From positions 21,863 to 85,862 of the forward strand of contig CAJUTL010000009.1 in NCBI GenBank assembly GCA_910589395.1: a DNA stretch of 64,000 bases. Direction: 5' to 3'. How positions within the stretch are numbered: the first letter of the stretch is position 1; every line of letters begins with the position of its first letter. Source of the stretch: an uncultured Oscillospiraceae bacterium (lineage in GTDB: Bacteria; Bacillota_A; Clostridia; Oscillospirales; Acutalibacteraceae). Below the pieces are notes generated by a model, which was given only the letters and a program-made list of their open reading frames with translations, searched no databases and was not told the DNA's origin. Below, one piece after another: positions 7,091 to 18,659 of the stretch. The translations under genes were made by a program, and so were the position numbers.

Positions 7091-8126
7091 GGTACTGAAG
7101 TGGTACGAAAAGGCGGGAAACCACAGTGATGTCGTATACAGCACGCGGGTGCGTCTGGCTCGGAATTTGCAGCAATATCCTTTCCCCGGCAAGGCAAACG
7201 CGCAGGAAAAAGCAGAAATTGAAAATAAAATAAAAGACGCGCTGCTTTCCGGAAACAGTGCGGCGGCAAAGCAGTTTTCTTTTGTTCCCTTGGATTCGCT
7301 TTCCGAGGAAGAGGCCGTTTCCCTGGTGGAACGCCATATTGTAAGCCCGGAATTTATTTCTGACCGCCAGGGAAAAGCGCTGCTTCTTTCCGAAGATGAA
7401 AGCTTTTCCATTATGATCAATGAAGAAGACCATCTTCGGATCCAGGTAATGAAGGAAGGACTTTCTCTCAAGGAGGCTGCCGAATCCGCCGATCGATTGG
7501 ATACACTACTGGGAGAAAGCCTGCGCTTCGCGTTTGATCCGGAGCTTGGATACCTGACGCAATGTCCCACAAACCTGGGTACAGGAATGCGGGCTTCCGT
7601 AATGCTTCACCTGCCCGCCTTGACGGAGAGCGGCGCAATGCCCCGTATTTCCTCTAATCTGGCAAAGCTGGGTATGGCTTTGCGTGGAAGCTATGGGGAA
7701 GGAAGCCAGATTACCGGAGCAATGTACCAGCTTTCCAATCAAATCACTCTGGGGCTCAGCGAGGCCGAGGCGATCGACAATCTAAACGCAATCACCGCAC
7801 AGGTGATCGAACAGGAGCGCAGGGCCAGGGAAGAACTTGGTTCCAATCTTGTGATCCAGGATAAGATCCAACGGGCGGCAGGCGTGCTGAAAAGCGCCAA
7901 AATACTTTCCAGCGGAGAGCTTATGGAGCTGCTTTCCTATATCCGGCTGGGCTTATCCATTGGTTTGCTTCACGGCGTTACCCAGGAAGAATTGAACAGC
8001 CTTTCCGTAAAGGCGCAGCCGGCCACATTGGCTTCTTCCGGTGAACAGCCGCTGGAGCAAACCCGGCGTGATATCGTTCGCGCTCAACTGGTACGCCAGG
8101 TGTGCGCCAAGCTTTCAGATGTTTGA
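7083..8126 (+). CDS. mcsB: McsB, protein arginine kinase
   Basis: 347 residues, phosphagen-kinase fold. STRVRLARNLQQYPFP near residue 22 is the conserved ATP-contacting motif, and the region around CPTNLGTGMRASVMLHLP (about residue 160) matches the catalytic/substrate loop of arginine kinases. McsB phosphorylates arginines on misfolded proteins and on CtsR, marking them for ClpC-ClpP. The start codon overlaps the end of mcsA and clpC follows after 46 bp. No clpP lies here; the ClpP-like gene at 17.8 kb is of the TepA type. Confidence 0.95.
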   Translation: MAEVLKWYEKAGNHSDVVYSTRVRLARNLQQYPFPGKANAQEKAEIENKIKDALLSGNSAAAKQFSFVPLDSLSEEEAVSLVERHIVSPEFISDRQGKALLLSEDESFSIMINEEDHLRIQVMKEGLSLKEAAESADRLDTLLGESLRFAFDPELGYLTQCPTNLGTGMRASVMLHLPALTESGAMPRISSNLAKLGMALRGSYGEGSQITGAMYQLSNQITLGLSEAEAIDNLNAITAQVIEQERRAREELGSNLVIQDKIQRAAGVLKSAKILSSGELMELLSYIRLGLSIGLLHGVTQEELNSLSVKAQPATLASSGEQPLEQTRRDIVRAQLVRQVCAKLSDV

Positions 8127-8172
8127 ACGAGAAACTATATACTGAGTTTTTGTCAAAGGAGTTGAGAACTTT

Positions 8173-10620
<2,448 letters not shown>

Positions 10621-10638
10621 GCAAGGAGAAGCTTTCAC

Positions 10639-10678
10639 AGCAAAACAGGCCGGACGATACCGTCCGGCCTGTTTTGCT
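10639..10678. terminator. Bidirectional terminator between clpC and the S1 gene
   Basis: Perfect 18-bp stem AGCAAAACAGGCCGGACG with loop ATAC; the outer stem gives TTTT on both strands, so it serves the converging clpC and S1-protein genes. Confidence 0.9.
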
Positions 10679-10679
10679 A

Positions 10680-11606
10680 TTAGGCCTCAAATTTCGTGGC
10701 GATATACTTTTCACTTTGCGGCGGTGAATAAACAAATTCGTCCATATGAGAGCCGTGGAAGTAATACTCCGGAGGAGATGGTCTTGTGGGATCCCCATCA
10801 AAGGTATCAATGATGATAAGCTTGATCTTCATTCTGGGGATCAGGATATTCTTGATAAATACGCTTGCCTGCTGGCCGGGAAAAATATTTTCCCGCACCT
10901 CCGCAAGCCCGGCAAGATTGGGAGTAAGCTCCACGAAAACACCGTAGCTTTCCATGCTGCGGATAATTCCCGATACCGTTTCACCGGGCCGAAATTTTGC
11001 AGCGTTCTCTTCCCAGGTTCCCAGCAGCTCCTTATGAGAAAGTGTGATCCGGCCATGATCCTTTGTTTTTACCACAGCCTTGATATCCATTCCTACCGAA
11101 AAACGCTCTCTTGGATGCTCAATGCGGGAAACGGAGATCGCGTCGATGGGAAGCAGAGAAACCACGCCGCAGCCAATATCGACAAAAGCTCCAAAGGGCT
11201 CAATGTGTGTGATCCGCGCGTCTATCACATCTCCCGGCACAAGGGTAGTTATGTATTCCTCCTGACATTTTTCCTGCGCGGCCCGGCGTGACAAAAGTGC
11301 CGTGATTTTTCCGTCGCTTTCCCGTATAAAATCCTGTATCAGAAAGCAAACGGGCCGGTTGACCCGGGAAATAATGGCAATATCCCTGACGGTGCCCTCT
11401 TTAATACCGACAGCGCCTTCCTCACGGGGAATGATCCCTTTCATAAATTTGAAATCCACGATTAGGTTATGGCTGCTGTCGCACATGACCGCACGGGCTT
11501 CCAATATTTTTTTATCGCGCATGGCTTCCGATAAAGAGGCGGGAGACTGAAGCGCAGCTCTGTTTTCAAACGTATCGATACGGCGCCCTTCCGGATAAAA
11601 TTTCAT
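10680..11606 (-). CDS. S1 RNA-binding domain protein
   Basis: About 308 residues from the ATG at 11606 (MKFYPEGRR); another ATG 12 bp upstream lies directly on the AAGAAAGGA ribosome site. Two S1 OB-fold domains are visible: one around LVPGDVIDARITHIEPFGAFVDIG and one around FRPGETVSGIIRSMESYGVFVEL, both with the GAFV/GVFV strand typical of ribosomal protein S1. The N-terminal ~120 residues look like an additional, degenerate OB-like region. Such proteins bind RNA; being much shorter than true S1 it is probably a paralogue of S1 with an undefined role in translation or RNA turnover. Confidence 0.8.
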   Translation of the reverse strand: MKFYPEGRRIDTFENRAALQSPASLSEAMRDKKILEARAVMCDSSHNLIVDFKFMKGIIPREEGAVGIKEGTVRDIAIISRVNRPVCFLIQDFIRESDGKITALLSRRAAQEKCQEEYITTLVPGDVIDARITHIEPFGAFVDIGCGVVSLLPIDAISVSRIEHPRERFSVGMDIKAVVKTKDHGRITLSHKELLGTWEENAAKFRPGETVSGIIRSMESYGVFVELTPNLAGLAEVRENIFPGQQASVFIKNILIPRMKIKLIIIDTFDGDPTRPSPPEYYFHGSHMDEFVYSPPQSEKYIATKFEA

Positions 11607-11715
11607 CGTGTTGACCATTCCTTTCTTAAGAGGGAAACGTCCTTCCTTCTTTACACTACAAAAGAATATATGAGGCCGGAAGGTATAAAATGACGATAGA
11701 AAAAGAGGGGAGGGC

Positions 11716-11744
11716 TTGCAAGTTTCCAAAATTTGAGATACAAT
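11716..11744 (+). promoter_or_regulatory. Promoter of the cyclophilin lipoprotein gene
   Basis: TTGCAA (11716-11721), 17-bp spacer, TACAAT (11739-11744), 66 bp upstream of the start codon. Confidence 0.7.
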
Positions 11745-11810
11745 AAAAACATTCTTTCTGAATTCCACCATGCGGATTTTCACCGCCAATTTTCGAAAGC
11801 GAGGTTTCCC

Positions 11811-12641
11811 ATGAAAAAAGTAACACTTTCTTTCGCACTGCTGTTTCTCTGTGTTTTTTGTACTGCCTGCGCGGCGAAGGCTTCTCCTGCCGCCCGCGTA
11901 CTGGAGCATTCGGAGGAGCTTGTTGAAAAAACGCAGCTGACCGCCTCTTCAAATCATGAGAAAATCGGATACCAGCTGGATCCGCCCGAAAAAGGAGAGG
12001 AAATCGCCGTGGTGACCATGAAGTCCGGCGAAACATTTAAACTTCGTTTTTTCCCGGAGGAAGCGCCGAAAGCGGTATACAATTTCAAGCTTCATGCTAT
12101 TCAGGGATATTATGACGGACTCACCTTTCACCGCGTCATGGAAAATTTTATGATCCAGGGCGGAGATCCCGATGGCAACGGCACCGGGGGAGAAAGCGTG
12201 TGGGGGGAAGCCTTTGAAGATGAATTCCAGTCCAATCTGCTGAATATTGACGGATCAGTTTCCATGGCAAACAGTGGCGCCAACACCAACGGAAGCCAGT
12301 TCTTTATCAACGCTACCGGCGGTACTCAGGTAAATTGGGAAAATTATGAAGAGGGGTTTAAGCTGTATCAGGAGGATCCTGACGCTTTCTCCGCCACCTA
12401 CGGAAGGTGGATCAAAATGGACCTTGTACCGGAGGAGATGAAAACGCTCTACAACGAGCACGGAGGCAATCCCCATCTGGACGGTTATTATTCTACCATG
12501 GGGATCGGCCACACTGTGTTCGCCCAGGTATTTGAGGGCTTCGACAACGTGCTCGCCCTTTCCAAAACAGAAGTGGGAGCCGATGGCAGCACGCCTGTGG
12601 AAGATGTGGTCATTGAAAAAATAGAGATCACGACCTATTAA
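11811..12641 (+). CDS. Cyclophilin-type peptidyl-prolyl isomerase, lipoprotein
   Basis: 276 residues from ATG 11811 (GAGG 6 nt upstream). A signal peptide (MKKVTLSFALLFLCVF) ends in CTAC, so Cys20 is the probable lipidated residue; Cys at the lipobox -3 position is unusual. The cyclophilin domain shows NFKLHAIQGYYDGLTFHRVM, the GGDPDGNGTGG loop, NSGANTNGSQFFI, and a final HTVFAQVFEGFDNVL. An insertion of about 70 residues between the SQFFI strand and HTVFAQV is larger than in E. coli PpiB. It would catalyse proline isomerisation in exported proteins outside the membrane. Confidence 0.9.
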   Translation: MKKVTLSFALLFLCVFCTACAAKASPAARVLEHSEELVEKTQLTASSNHEKIGYQLDPPEKGEEIAVVTMKSGETFKLRFFPEEAPKAVYNFKLHAIQGYYDGLTFHRVMENFMIQGGDPDGNGTGGESVWGEAFEDEFQSNLLNIDGSVSMANSGANTNGSQFFINATGGTQVNWENYEEGFKLYQEDPDAFSATYGRWIKMDLVPEEMKTLYNEHGGNPHLDGYYSTMGIGHTVFAQVFEGFDNVLALSKTEVGADGSTPVEDVVIEKIEITTY

Positions 12642-12647
12642 AAGCAC

Positions 12648-12680
12648 AAAAAATCTCCCGGCAAAGCCGGGAGATTTTTT
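12648..12680. terminator. Bidirectional terminator between the cyclophilin gene and rex
   Basis: Perfect 15-bp stem AAAAAATCTCCCGGC, loop AAA; the A/T ends give U runs on both strands for the two converging genes. Confidence 0.9.
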
Positions 12681-12701
12681 GTGTGCTTTTGTTGCCGCGT
12701 T

Positions 12702-13340
12702 TTATTCAGAAAGTGTGTAGAGTTTATAACACAGCGTCATCATACTGTCGTTCATGTGCACGTTTTCGACGATGGCATCGGGATACTTCAGGGAAATATC
12801 ATAGTGGCTGAAATTCCAGAAAGAGCGGATCCCGATCTCATACAGCTCATCGGAAATCTCTTCCACTGCGTCACGGGGAACGCAAAGAATAGCCATGGTA
12901 GGGGACTCTTTCTTATAAAACTCCCGAATTTTCCGGTAGTCGGAAATTTGGCAGCCGCTGATCACGGTACCGATCACCTTCGGGGAATTATCAAAAGCGC
13001 CGATCAGTTGAAAGCCAAGCTGCTCAAAGGGCATATGACCCATGATCGCCCGGCCAAGATTTCCGGCCCCAATTAAAACACACTTGAATTTGTTCTGAAG
13101 CCCCAGAATTTTCCCGATTTCTACACAGAGCTGCGGTACGTTATATCCGTAGCCCTGCTGCCCGAAGCCGCCGAAGCAGTTAAAATCCTGACGGATCTGT
13201 GAAGCGGTGAGTCCCATTTTTTCAGAAAGCTCCTTGGAAGAAATACGGGTTACATCGTTTTTCTCCAGTTCTGATAAGAATCTGTAGTATCTGGGCAGGC
13301 GGCGAATAACGGACATGGAAATGTTTTCTTTTTTCTGCAT
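12702..13340 (-). CDS. rex: Rex, NADH-sensing redox repressor
   Basis: 212 residues. N-terminal winged helix (KELSEKMGLTASQIRQDFNCFGGFGQQGYGY, the Rex DNA-recognition region) and a Rossmann domain with VLIGAGNLGRAI near residue 88. Rex senses the NADH/NAD+ ratio and derepresses fermentation genes when NADH is high. It lies next to icd and acn on the same strand but 27 bp downstream of icd, so it could be cotranscribed with this oxidative branch. No complete TTGTGAA-N4-TTCACAA site was seen nearby. Confidence 0.95.
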   Translation of the reverse strand: MQKKENISMSVIRRLPRYYRFLSELEKNDVTRISSKELSEKMGLTASQIRQDFNCFGGFGQQGYGYNVPQLCVEIGKILGLQNKFKCVLIGAGNLGRAIMGHMPFEQLGFQLIGAFDNSPKVIGTVISGCQISDYRKIREFYKKESPTMAILCVPRDAVEEISDELYEIGIRSFWNFSHYDISLKYPDAIVENVHMNDSMMTLCYKLYTLSE

Positions 13341-13367
13341 GATACTGATACTTCCTAAAACAAAATT

Positions 13368-14588
13368 TTACAGAAGATTTTCCAGGCTGTCCCGGACAGC
13401 AAGCAAAAATTCCTTTGTGGAAACCTGATGAATTTCCGGCAGGGTAGACATGGACGCCAGATCACCGGTCATAATGCCGTTTTCCAGGGTGTTCAGAGTA
13501 GCCCTTTCCAGCTTATCGGCAAACTCCGAAAGCGCCGTGTTTTGATCCAGCTCTCCACGCTTACGCAAAGCGCCTGTCCAGGCAAAAAGAGTAGCTACGG
13601 AATTTGTGGAAGTAGCTTCTCCCCGCAAATGCTTGTAATAGTGGCGCTGTACTGTACCGTGAGCGGCTTCATACTCGTAAACGCCGTCAGGAGAGACCAA
13701 CACAGAAGTCATCATGGCAAGGCTTCCAAAGGCGGTGGCTACCATATCGCTCATAACATCTCCATCATAATTCTTGCAGGCCCAAATATACCCGCCCCTG
13801 CTGCGGATCACCCGGGCAACAGCATCGTCGATCAGTGTGTAGAAATACTCAATTCCCGCTTTTTGGAATTTTTCAGCATACTCCTTCTCGAAAATCTCCT
13901 GAAAAATATCCTTGAATCTGTGATCGTAGATTTTGGAAATAGTGTCCTTTGTGGCAAACCACAGGTCCTTTTTGGTGTCCAGCGCGAAATTGAAGCAGGA
14001 GCGGGCAAAGCTTTCAATGCTTTTGTCAAGATTGTGCAGTCCCTGAATAATTCCGGAGCTTTCTGAAAAATCGTGGATCGGGTACTTCTTTTCAGAGCCG
14101 TCCGGCAAAGTGACCAGCAGCTCAGCCCTGGCTCCGGCAGGAACAGAAGCTTCTACGTTTTTGTATACGTCTCCATAGGCATGGCGGGCGATTGTGATAG
14201 GCTGCTTCCAGCCAGGCAAATAAGGGGTGATCCCCTTTACCAGAATCGGCGTGCGGAATACCGTGCCGTCCAAAATAGCGCGGATCGTGCCATTGGGAGA
14301 TTTCCACATCTCCTTGAGATGGTATTCCTCCACTCTGGCGGCATTGGGCGTGATCGTGGCGCACTTCACAGCAACTCCATACTTTTTTGTCGCCATGGCG
14401 GAATCTACTGTTACCTGGTCGTTGGTTTTATCCCGGTTTTGAAGCCCCAGGTCATAGTATTCCACGTTCAGGTCGAGATAGGGGAGAAGCAGAATCTCTT
14501 TGATCATGCTCCAGATGATCCTGGTCATTTCATCTCCGTCCATCTCCACCAGGGGAGTGTTCATTTCTATTTTTTTTCGGTCAGCCAT
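13368..14588 (-). CDS. icd: NADP-dependent isocitrate dehydrogenase, eukaryote-like (type II) form
   Basis: 406 residues from the ATG at 14588 (MADRKKIEM). Landmarks are VEMDGDEMTRIIW near the start, MWKSPNGTIRAILDGTVFR (substrate-binding serine region), GDVYKNVE, and a late EAAHGTVQRHYYKHLRGEATSTN with NADP contacts. The length and these motifs match the dimeric IDH type of mitochondria and some bacteria rather than E. coli Icd. It oxidises isocitrate to 2-oxoglutarate, supplying glutamate and NADPH. Aconitase lies 50 bp upstream on the same strand, so the two are very likely one operon. Confidence 0.94.
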   Translation of the reverse strand: MADRKKIEMNTPLVEMDGDEMTRIIWSMIKEILLLPYLDLNVEYYDLGLQNRDKTNDQVTVDSAMATKKYGVAVKCATITPNAARVEEYHLKEMWKSPNGTIRAILDGTVFRTPILVKGITPYLPGWKQPITIARHAYGDVYKNVEASVPAGARAELLVTLPDGSEKKYPIHDFSESSGIIQGLHNLDKSIESFARSCFNFALDTKKDLWFATKDTISKIYDHRFKDIFQEIFEKEYAEKFQKAGIEYFYTLIDDAVARVIRSRGGYIWACKNYDGDVMSDMVATAFGSLAMMTSVLVSPDGVYEYEAAHGTVQRHYYKHLRGEATSTNSVATLFAWTGALRKRGELDQNTALSEFADKLERATLNTLENGIMTGDLASMSTLPEIHQVSTKEFLLAVRDSLENLL

Positions 14589-14638
14589 TATTAACCTACC
14601 GTCCTTTCCCGGGGCGTTCCCCCACAATTCAAAAAAAG

Positions 14639-16585
14639 TTACGATTTTACTTTTTGAGCCGCTTTTCCTGTGTAATTTAAGAGGCCTCCGGCTAAAACCA
14701 TTTCTCTTTGCCGCGGGGTCAATACGGCGGTCAGCTTGATTTCAATGCCCTTTGTCAGGTCTTTCATGGTTACAGCGCAGCCCTTTTCCAGCTCGGCGCG
14801 GATATTGGGGAAGCTCAAATCGTCCATCTGGTCAATACTGTCATAGTCTGCTTCCCGGTCAAACTGCAAGGGGATCAATCCGGCGTTTGCAAGATTGGCA
14901 CAGTGGATCCTGGCATAGGACTTTGCCACTACCGCCTTAATGCCCAGGTACAGCGGTACCAGGGCCGCATGCTCCCGGGAAGAGCCCTGGCCGTAGTTGT
15001 GCCCGCCGATCACAATACCGCCCTGATTTTCCTTGCAGCGGGCCGGAAATTCCCGGTCGCACACGCCGAAGCAGAAATTGGAGAGATAGGGGATATTGGA
15101 GCGATAGGGCAGGATCTTCGCGCCAGCGGGCATGATATGATCCGTTGTGATATTATCCCCGACCTTCAGTACAGCCTTCTTTTCTATTGCGGGCTCCAGC
15201 TCCTGAGAGGTGGGGAAGGGCTTGATATTGGGGCCGCGTTCAATCTCCACGGTCTCCATCAGCTCCTCCGGCACTGGGGGAATGATGAGATTGTCGTTTA
15301 TGAGGAATTTCTCCGGCATAACGATTTGAGAGGCCTCGCCCAGATCGCGGGGATCTGTGAATTTTCCTGTCAACGCGGAGGCAGCGGCCGTTTCGGGGCT
15401 GACAAGGTAGACCTGAGCGTCCGCCGTGCCGCTGCGTCCCTCAAAATTCCGGTTGAAGGTGCGCAGGGAGACACCGCCGGATTTGGGAGATTGTCCCATT
15501 CCGATGCAGGGGCCGCAGGCGCATTCCAGAATGCGGGCTCCGGCAGCGATCATATCGGCCAAGGCGCCGTTCATGGCTAGCATGTGATAAACCTGCTTGG
15601 AACCGCAGCCAATGGTGAGGCTGACATCCGGGTGCACCGTTTTCCCTTTCAGAATAGCGGCCACCCGCATCATATCGAGATAAGAAGAGTTGGTACAGGA
15701 GCCGATACAGCACTGATCAATCTTCATACCCGCCAGCTCTCTGACCGGCTTTACCGCATCCGGGCTGTGAGGGCAGGCCGCCAAAGGCTCAAGGCAGGAA
15801 AGATCCAGGTCGATGATCTCATCATATACCGCGTCTTCGTCAGATTTGAGCTCGATCCAGCAGTCTCCGCGGCCCTGGGCCTCCAGAAACTGCCGTGTGA
15901 TATCATCAGAGGGGAAGATGGAGGTGGTAGCGCCAAGCTCTGTGCCCATGTTGGTAATGGTGGCACGCTCCGGAACAGTCAGGGTCTCAATGCCTTCTCC
16001 GCCGTATTCTAGTATTTTTCCAACGCCGCCCTTAACGCTGAGCCTTTGCAGGACCGCCAGGATCACATCTTTCGCGGAAACCCAGGGGGAAAGGGTGCCG
16101 GTGAGATTTATTTTTACCATGGCCGGCATAGTGATATGATATTCACCGCCGCCCATAGCAACTGCCACGTCCATACCGCCTGCGCCAAAGGCCAGCATGC
16201 CGATACCGCCGCCAGTGGGGGTGTGGCTGTCGGAGCCGATCAGGGTTTTTCCCGGCGCTCCAAAGCGCTCCAGGTGAAGCTGGTGGCAGATCCCGTTACC
16301 GGGCCGGGAAAAATAAATGCCGTGTTTTTTGGCAATGGACTGGATATACCGGTGATCGTCCGCGTTTTCAAAGCCGCTCTGCAAAGTGTTGTGATCGATG
16401 TAAGCCACACTGCGCTCGGTTTTGACCCGGGGAACGCCCATGGCCTCAAATTCCAGATATGCCATGGTGCCGGTGGCGTCCTGAGTTAATGTTTGATCGA
16501 TTCTCAGGCCAATATCCTCGCCAAGATTCATTTCACCGCTGACAAGATGGTCGTGAATAATTTTTTCCGCAATCGTTTTTCCCAT
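14639..16585 (-). CDS. Aconitate hydratase
   Basis: 648 residues, the shorter single-chain form common in Clostridia. Cluster ligands are seen in QCCIGSCTNSSY and in ECACGPCIGMG; SDSHTPTGGGIGMLAFGAGG and the swivel-domain SSREHAALVPLYLG are standard. It converts citrate to isocitrate, feeding the isocitrate dehydrogenase encoded just downstream. With icd it makes the oxidative arm to 2-oxoglutarate. No citrate synthase is in the window. Confidence 0.95.
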   Translation of the reverse strand: MGKTIAEKIIHDHLVSGEMNLGEDIGLRIDQTLTQDATGTMAYLEFEAMGVPRVKTERSVAYIDHNTLQSGFENADDHRYIQSIAKKHGIYFSRPGNGICHQLHLERFGAPGKTLIGSDSHTPTGGGIGMLAFGAGGMDVAVAMGGGEYHITMPAMVKINLTGTLSPWVSAKDVILAVLQRLSVKGGVGKILEYGGEGIETLTVPERATITNMGTELGATTSIFPSDDITRQFLEAQGRGDCWIELKSDEDAVYDEIIDLDLSCLEPLAACPHSPDAVKPVRELAGMKIDQCCIGSCTNSSYLDMMRVAAILKGKTVHPDVSLTIGCGSKQVYHMLAMNGALADMIAAGARILECACGPCIGMGQSPKSGGVSLRTFNRNFEGRSGTADAQVYLVSPETAAASALTGKFTDPRDLGEASQIVMPEKFLINDNLIIPPVPEELMETVEIERGPNIKPFPTSQELEPAIEKKAVLKVGDNITTDHIMPAGAKILPYRSNIPYLSNFCFGVCDREFPARCKENQGGIVIGGHNYGQGSSREHAALVPLYLGIKAVVAKSYARIHCANLANAGLIPLQFDREADYDSIDQMDDLSFPNIRAELEKGCAVTMKDLTKGIEIKLTAVLTPRQREMVLAGGLLNYTGKAAQKVKS

Positions 16586-16628
16586 GTTTTTTCTCCTTTT
16601 ATCATGATATGGATTTCATAAATGGATT

Positions 16629-17576
16629 TTATAAAAAAGACAACTGCTTCAAGAGGAAGATAAATAAGAACATCGTTCCCACCGCAAGCAGTGAACTGAA
16701 TACCACAAGCTGCCCCGCCAAGGCTTCGTCTCCTCCCATTTCCTGCGCCATGGTAAAGGAAGAAACCGCCACGGGAGAAGCAAACACAACGAGCAGTACA
16801 GCAAGCTCCGCGCCTCGAAAGCCCAGCAGAACGGCCAGCACTAAAAACAAAGCGGGAAAAAAGAGCAGCTTCATGCCCAGGGCAACGCACAGGCTTTTGA
16901 TACTGTTTCCCAGCTTTCGAAAGCTGAAGGAAGCGCCTAAAACCACAAAGGCAAGAGGAGTGGCGATAGACGCCAAATTGGAAACCGTAACATCGATCAC
17001 ACGGGGCAGAGTAACGCGAAAAGCCAAACACAGAATTCCGAGAGCGGAGGCAATGATCAATGGATTTGTAAAAATTCCCTTTATAACACGGAGAAAGCCG
17101 GGGCGTCCTCCCTGAAAAAGCTCCAATGAAATCACCGCGAGAATGTAATAGAGAGGAATGATCACCGCTACAAGAACAGAGGCGGGCCCGGAAGCCGCAC
17201 TGCCAAACAAAGCATTGCAGATCGGAATGCCAAATAGCACAAAATTACTGCAGAACATGCCCTGCAAAATAACGCCGCGTTTTGCGTTTTCATTTTCCGA
17301 CAGAAAAGAAATGCACAGAGCAATAAGAAATTGGAGAAGAATTCCTGCCAGCAGATAAAATAAAATGCGGGAATCGAAATTATTTTCCAGGTCTTCCAGA
17401 TCAATGGCATAAATATTTTGAAATACCAGCGCGGGAAGAAAGACCCCAAAAATAACCCGGTTGGTCTGGTATGCGGAGGTTTCGCTTATGAGCCCTGTCA
17501 GCCGCACCAGATAGCCCACCGCCATCAGTAGAAACAAAGGCAGAATGATCTCAATCGTGATTTTCAGACTCTCCAG
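16629..17576 (-). CDS. AEC family transporter (auxin efflux carrier-like), CTG start
   Basis: About 315 residues with ten predicted membrane segments in two groups of five around a central loop, the AEC layout; the proteins export or import organic acids such as malate. I place the start at CTG 17576: AGGAGG lies exactly 8 nt upstream and the frame then reads MESLKITIEIILPLFLLMAV, restoring the complete first helix. The alternatives, TTG 17537 and ATG 17525, would cut this helix and lie far from the ribosome site. It sits beside aconitase, which fits a tricarboxylate or dicarboxylate substrate (inference). Confidence 0.8.
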   Translation of the reverse strand: MESLKITIEIILPLFLLMAVGYLVRLTGLISETSAYQTNRVIFGVFLPALVFQNIYAIDLEDLENNFDSRILFYLLAGILLQFLIALCISFLSENENAKRGVILQGMFCSNFVLFGIPICNALFGSAASGPASVLVAVIIPLYYILAVISLELFQGGRPGFLRVIKGIFTNPLIIASALGILCLAFRVTLPRVIDVTVSNLASIATPLAFVVLGASFSFRKLGNSIKSLCVALGMKLLFFPALFLVLAVLLGFRGAELAVLLVVFASPVAVSSFTMAQEMGGDEALAGQLVVFSSLLAVGTMFLFIFLLKQLSFL

Positions 17577-17616
17577 AAAGCTTCCCTCCTTGTAGAATCA
17601 AAATTATATAAATAAA

Positions 17617-17645
17617 AGTATACCACGAATGAAGCTTTCAGGCAA
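17617..17645 (-). promoter_or_regulatory. Promoter of the AEC transporter gene
   Basis: Minus strand: TTGCCT (17645-17640), 17-bp spacer, TATACT (17622-17617). Confidence 0.6.
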
Positions 17646-17677
17646 TGAAGTTTTTTTCTGAATCCCCATGTTTTTTC

Positions 17678-17706
17678 TTGAAGCTTCCCAAAACAAATGC
17701 TATAAT
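17678..17706 (+). promoter_or_regulatory. Promoter of the tepA gene
   Basis: TTGAAG (17678-17683), 17-bp spacer, TATAAT (17701-17706), 107 bp before the start codon; divergent from the AEC promoter. Confidence 0.7.
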
Positions 17707-17812
17707 AAAAAATACATGCGGCTTGAGAGAGATTTCAGCGGCGGTTTCTTTCGCTTTTTGCATGAATCTTTCTATTTCTGGCAAACTATCCTTGTAAAAA
17801 GGAGGTTGCCCT

Positions 17813-18595
17813 ATGAAAAAAGAATCCGCAAAAAAGAATCAATATCGATATTCCGAGAGCAATGACGAAGGAACACAGGAAAACGAGCAGGAATTCAGCT
17901 CGGAGCAGCAAAAGCAGATCACGGAAAGCGGCTCTGTGACAACTCGAAACAACGGACACACGGTTCACTGCCTTACCATTATCGGTCAGATCGAGGGGCA
18001 TTACATTTTGCCTTCTCAAAATAAGACCACAAAATATGAACATGTGATCCCCCAAATCGTAGCGGTAGAGGAAGACCCGCAAATCGATGGACTGCTGATG
18101 CTACTCAATACGGTAGGCGGAGATGTGGAGGCTGGCCTTGCTTTGGCGGAGCTGGTAGCGGGCATGAAGAAGCCTACGGTTTCCCTGGTGCTCGGTGGGG
18201 GCCATTCTATCGGTGTTCCTCTGGCGGTAGCCGCAAAGCGCTCCTTTATCGCGGAATCCGCTTCTATGACGATCCACCCGGTACGAATGAACGGTCTTGT
18301 TTTGGGAATCCCCCAAACACTGGAGTATTTTCAGCGAATGCAGGACCGTATTACAAATTTTGTCACACAGAATTCCAATATCACCAAGGAGCGTTTTACC
18401 ACGCTTGCCATGAATACGCAGGAGCTTGTGATGGATGTGGGCTCTGTGTTGGATGGTCCAGACGCTGTGGAAGAGGGGCTGATCGATTCTCTGGGGTCGC
18501 TTTCCGACGCCATGGATTGCCTGAATCGTATGATCGAGCGGGAAAAAAAGAAAAAGAAGCCAAAGGCATCACAGACGAAGAAAAAGGAAGGGTAA
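17813..18595 (+). CDS. TepA-like ClpP-family serine protease
   Basis: 260 residues. After a charged ~55-residue N-terminal extension comes a ClpP fold: LLMLLNTVGGDVEAGLALAE, catalytic serine in GGGHSIGVPLAVAA (about residue 130), catalytic histidine in SMTIHPVRMNG, then LVMDVGSVLDGPDAVEEGLID. The tail is Lys-rich. This is the YmfB/TepA subgroup of B. subtilis, cytoplasmic and distinct from true ClpP. In B. subtilis tepA also lies close upstream of spoIIIE, as here (uppP intervenes). AAAAAGGAGG precedes the ATG. Confidence 0.9.
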   Translation: MKKESAKKNQYRYSESNDEGTQENEQEFSSEQQKQITESGSVTTRNNGHTVHCLTIIGQIEGHYILPSQNKTTKYEHVIPQIVAVEEDPQIDGLLMLLNTVGGDVEAGLALAELVAGMKKPTVSLVLGGGHSIGVPLAVAAKRSFIAESASMTIHPVRMNGLVLGIPQTLEYFQRMQDRITNFVTQNSNITKERFTTLAMNTQELVMDVGSVLDGPDAVEEGLIDSLGSLSDAMDCLNRMIEREKKKKKPKASQTKKKEG

Positions 18596-18659
18596 AAGCT
18601 TCCGGCGGCTTTGCCGCTACATAAGGCATTCACGATTTTTGTACTTAAGGAGGTAAGGT

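Noticed and set aside
6551..7570. 339-codon minus-strand frame
   Set aside because: Antisense to mcsA and mcsB, with no family features and no ribosome site.
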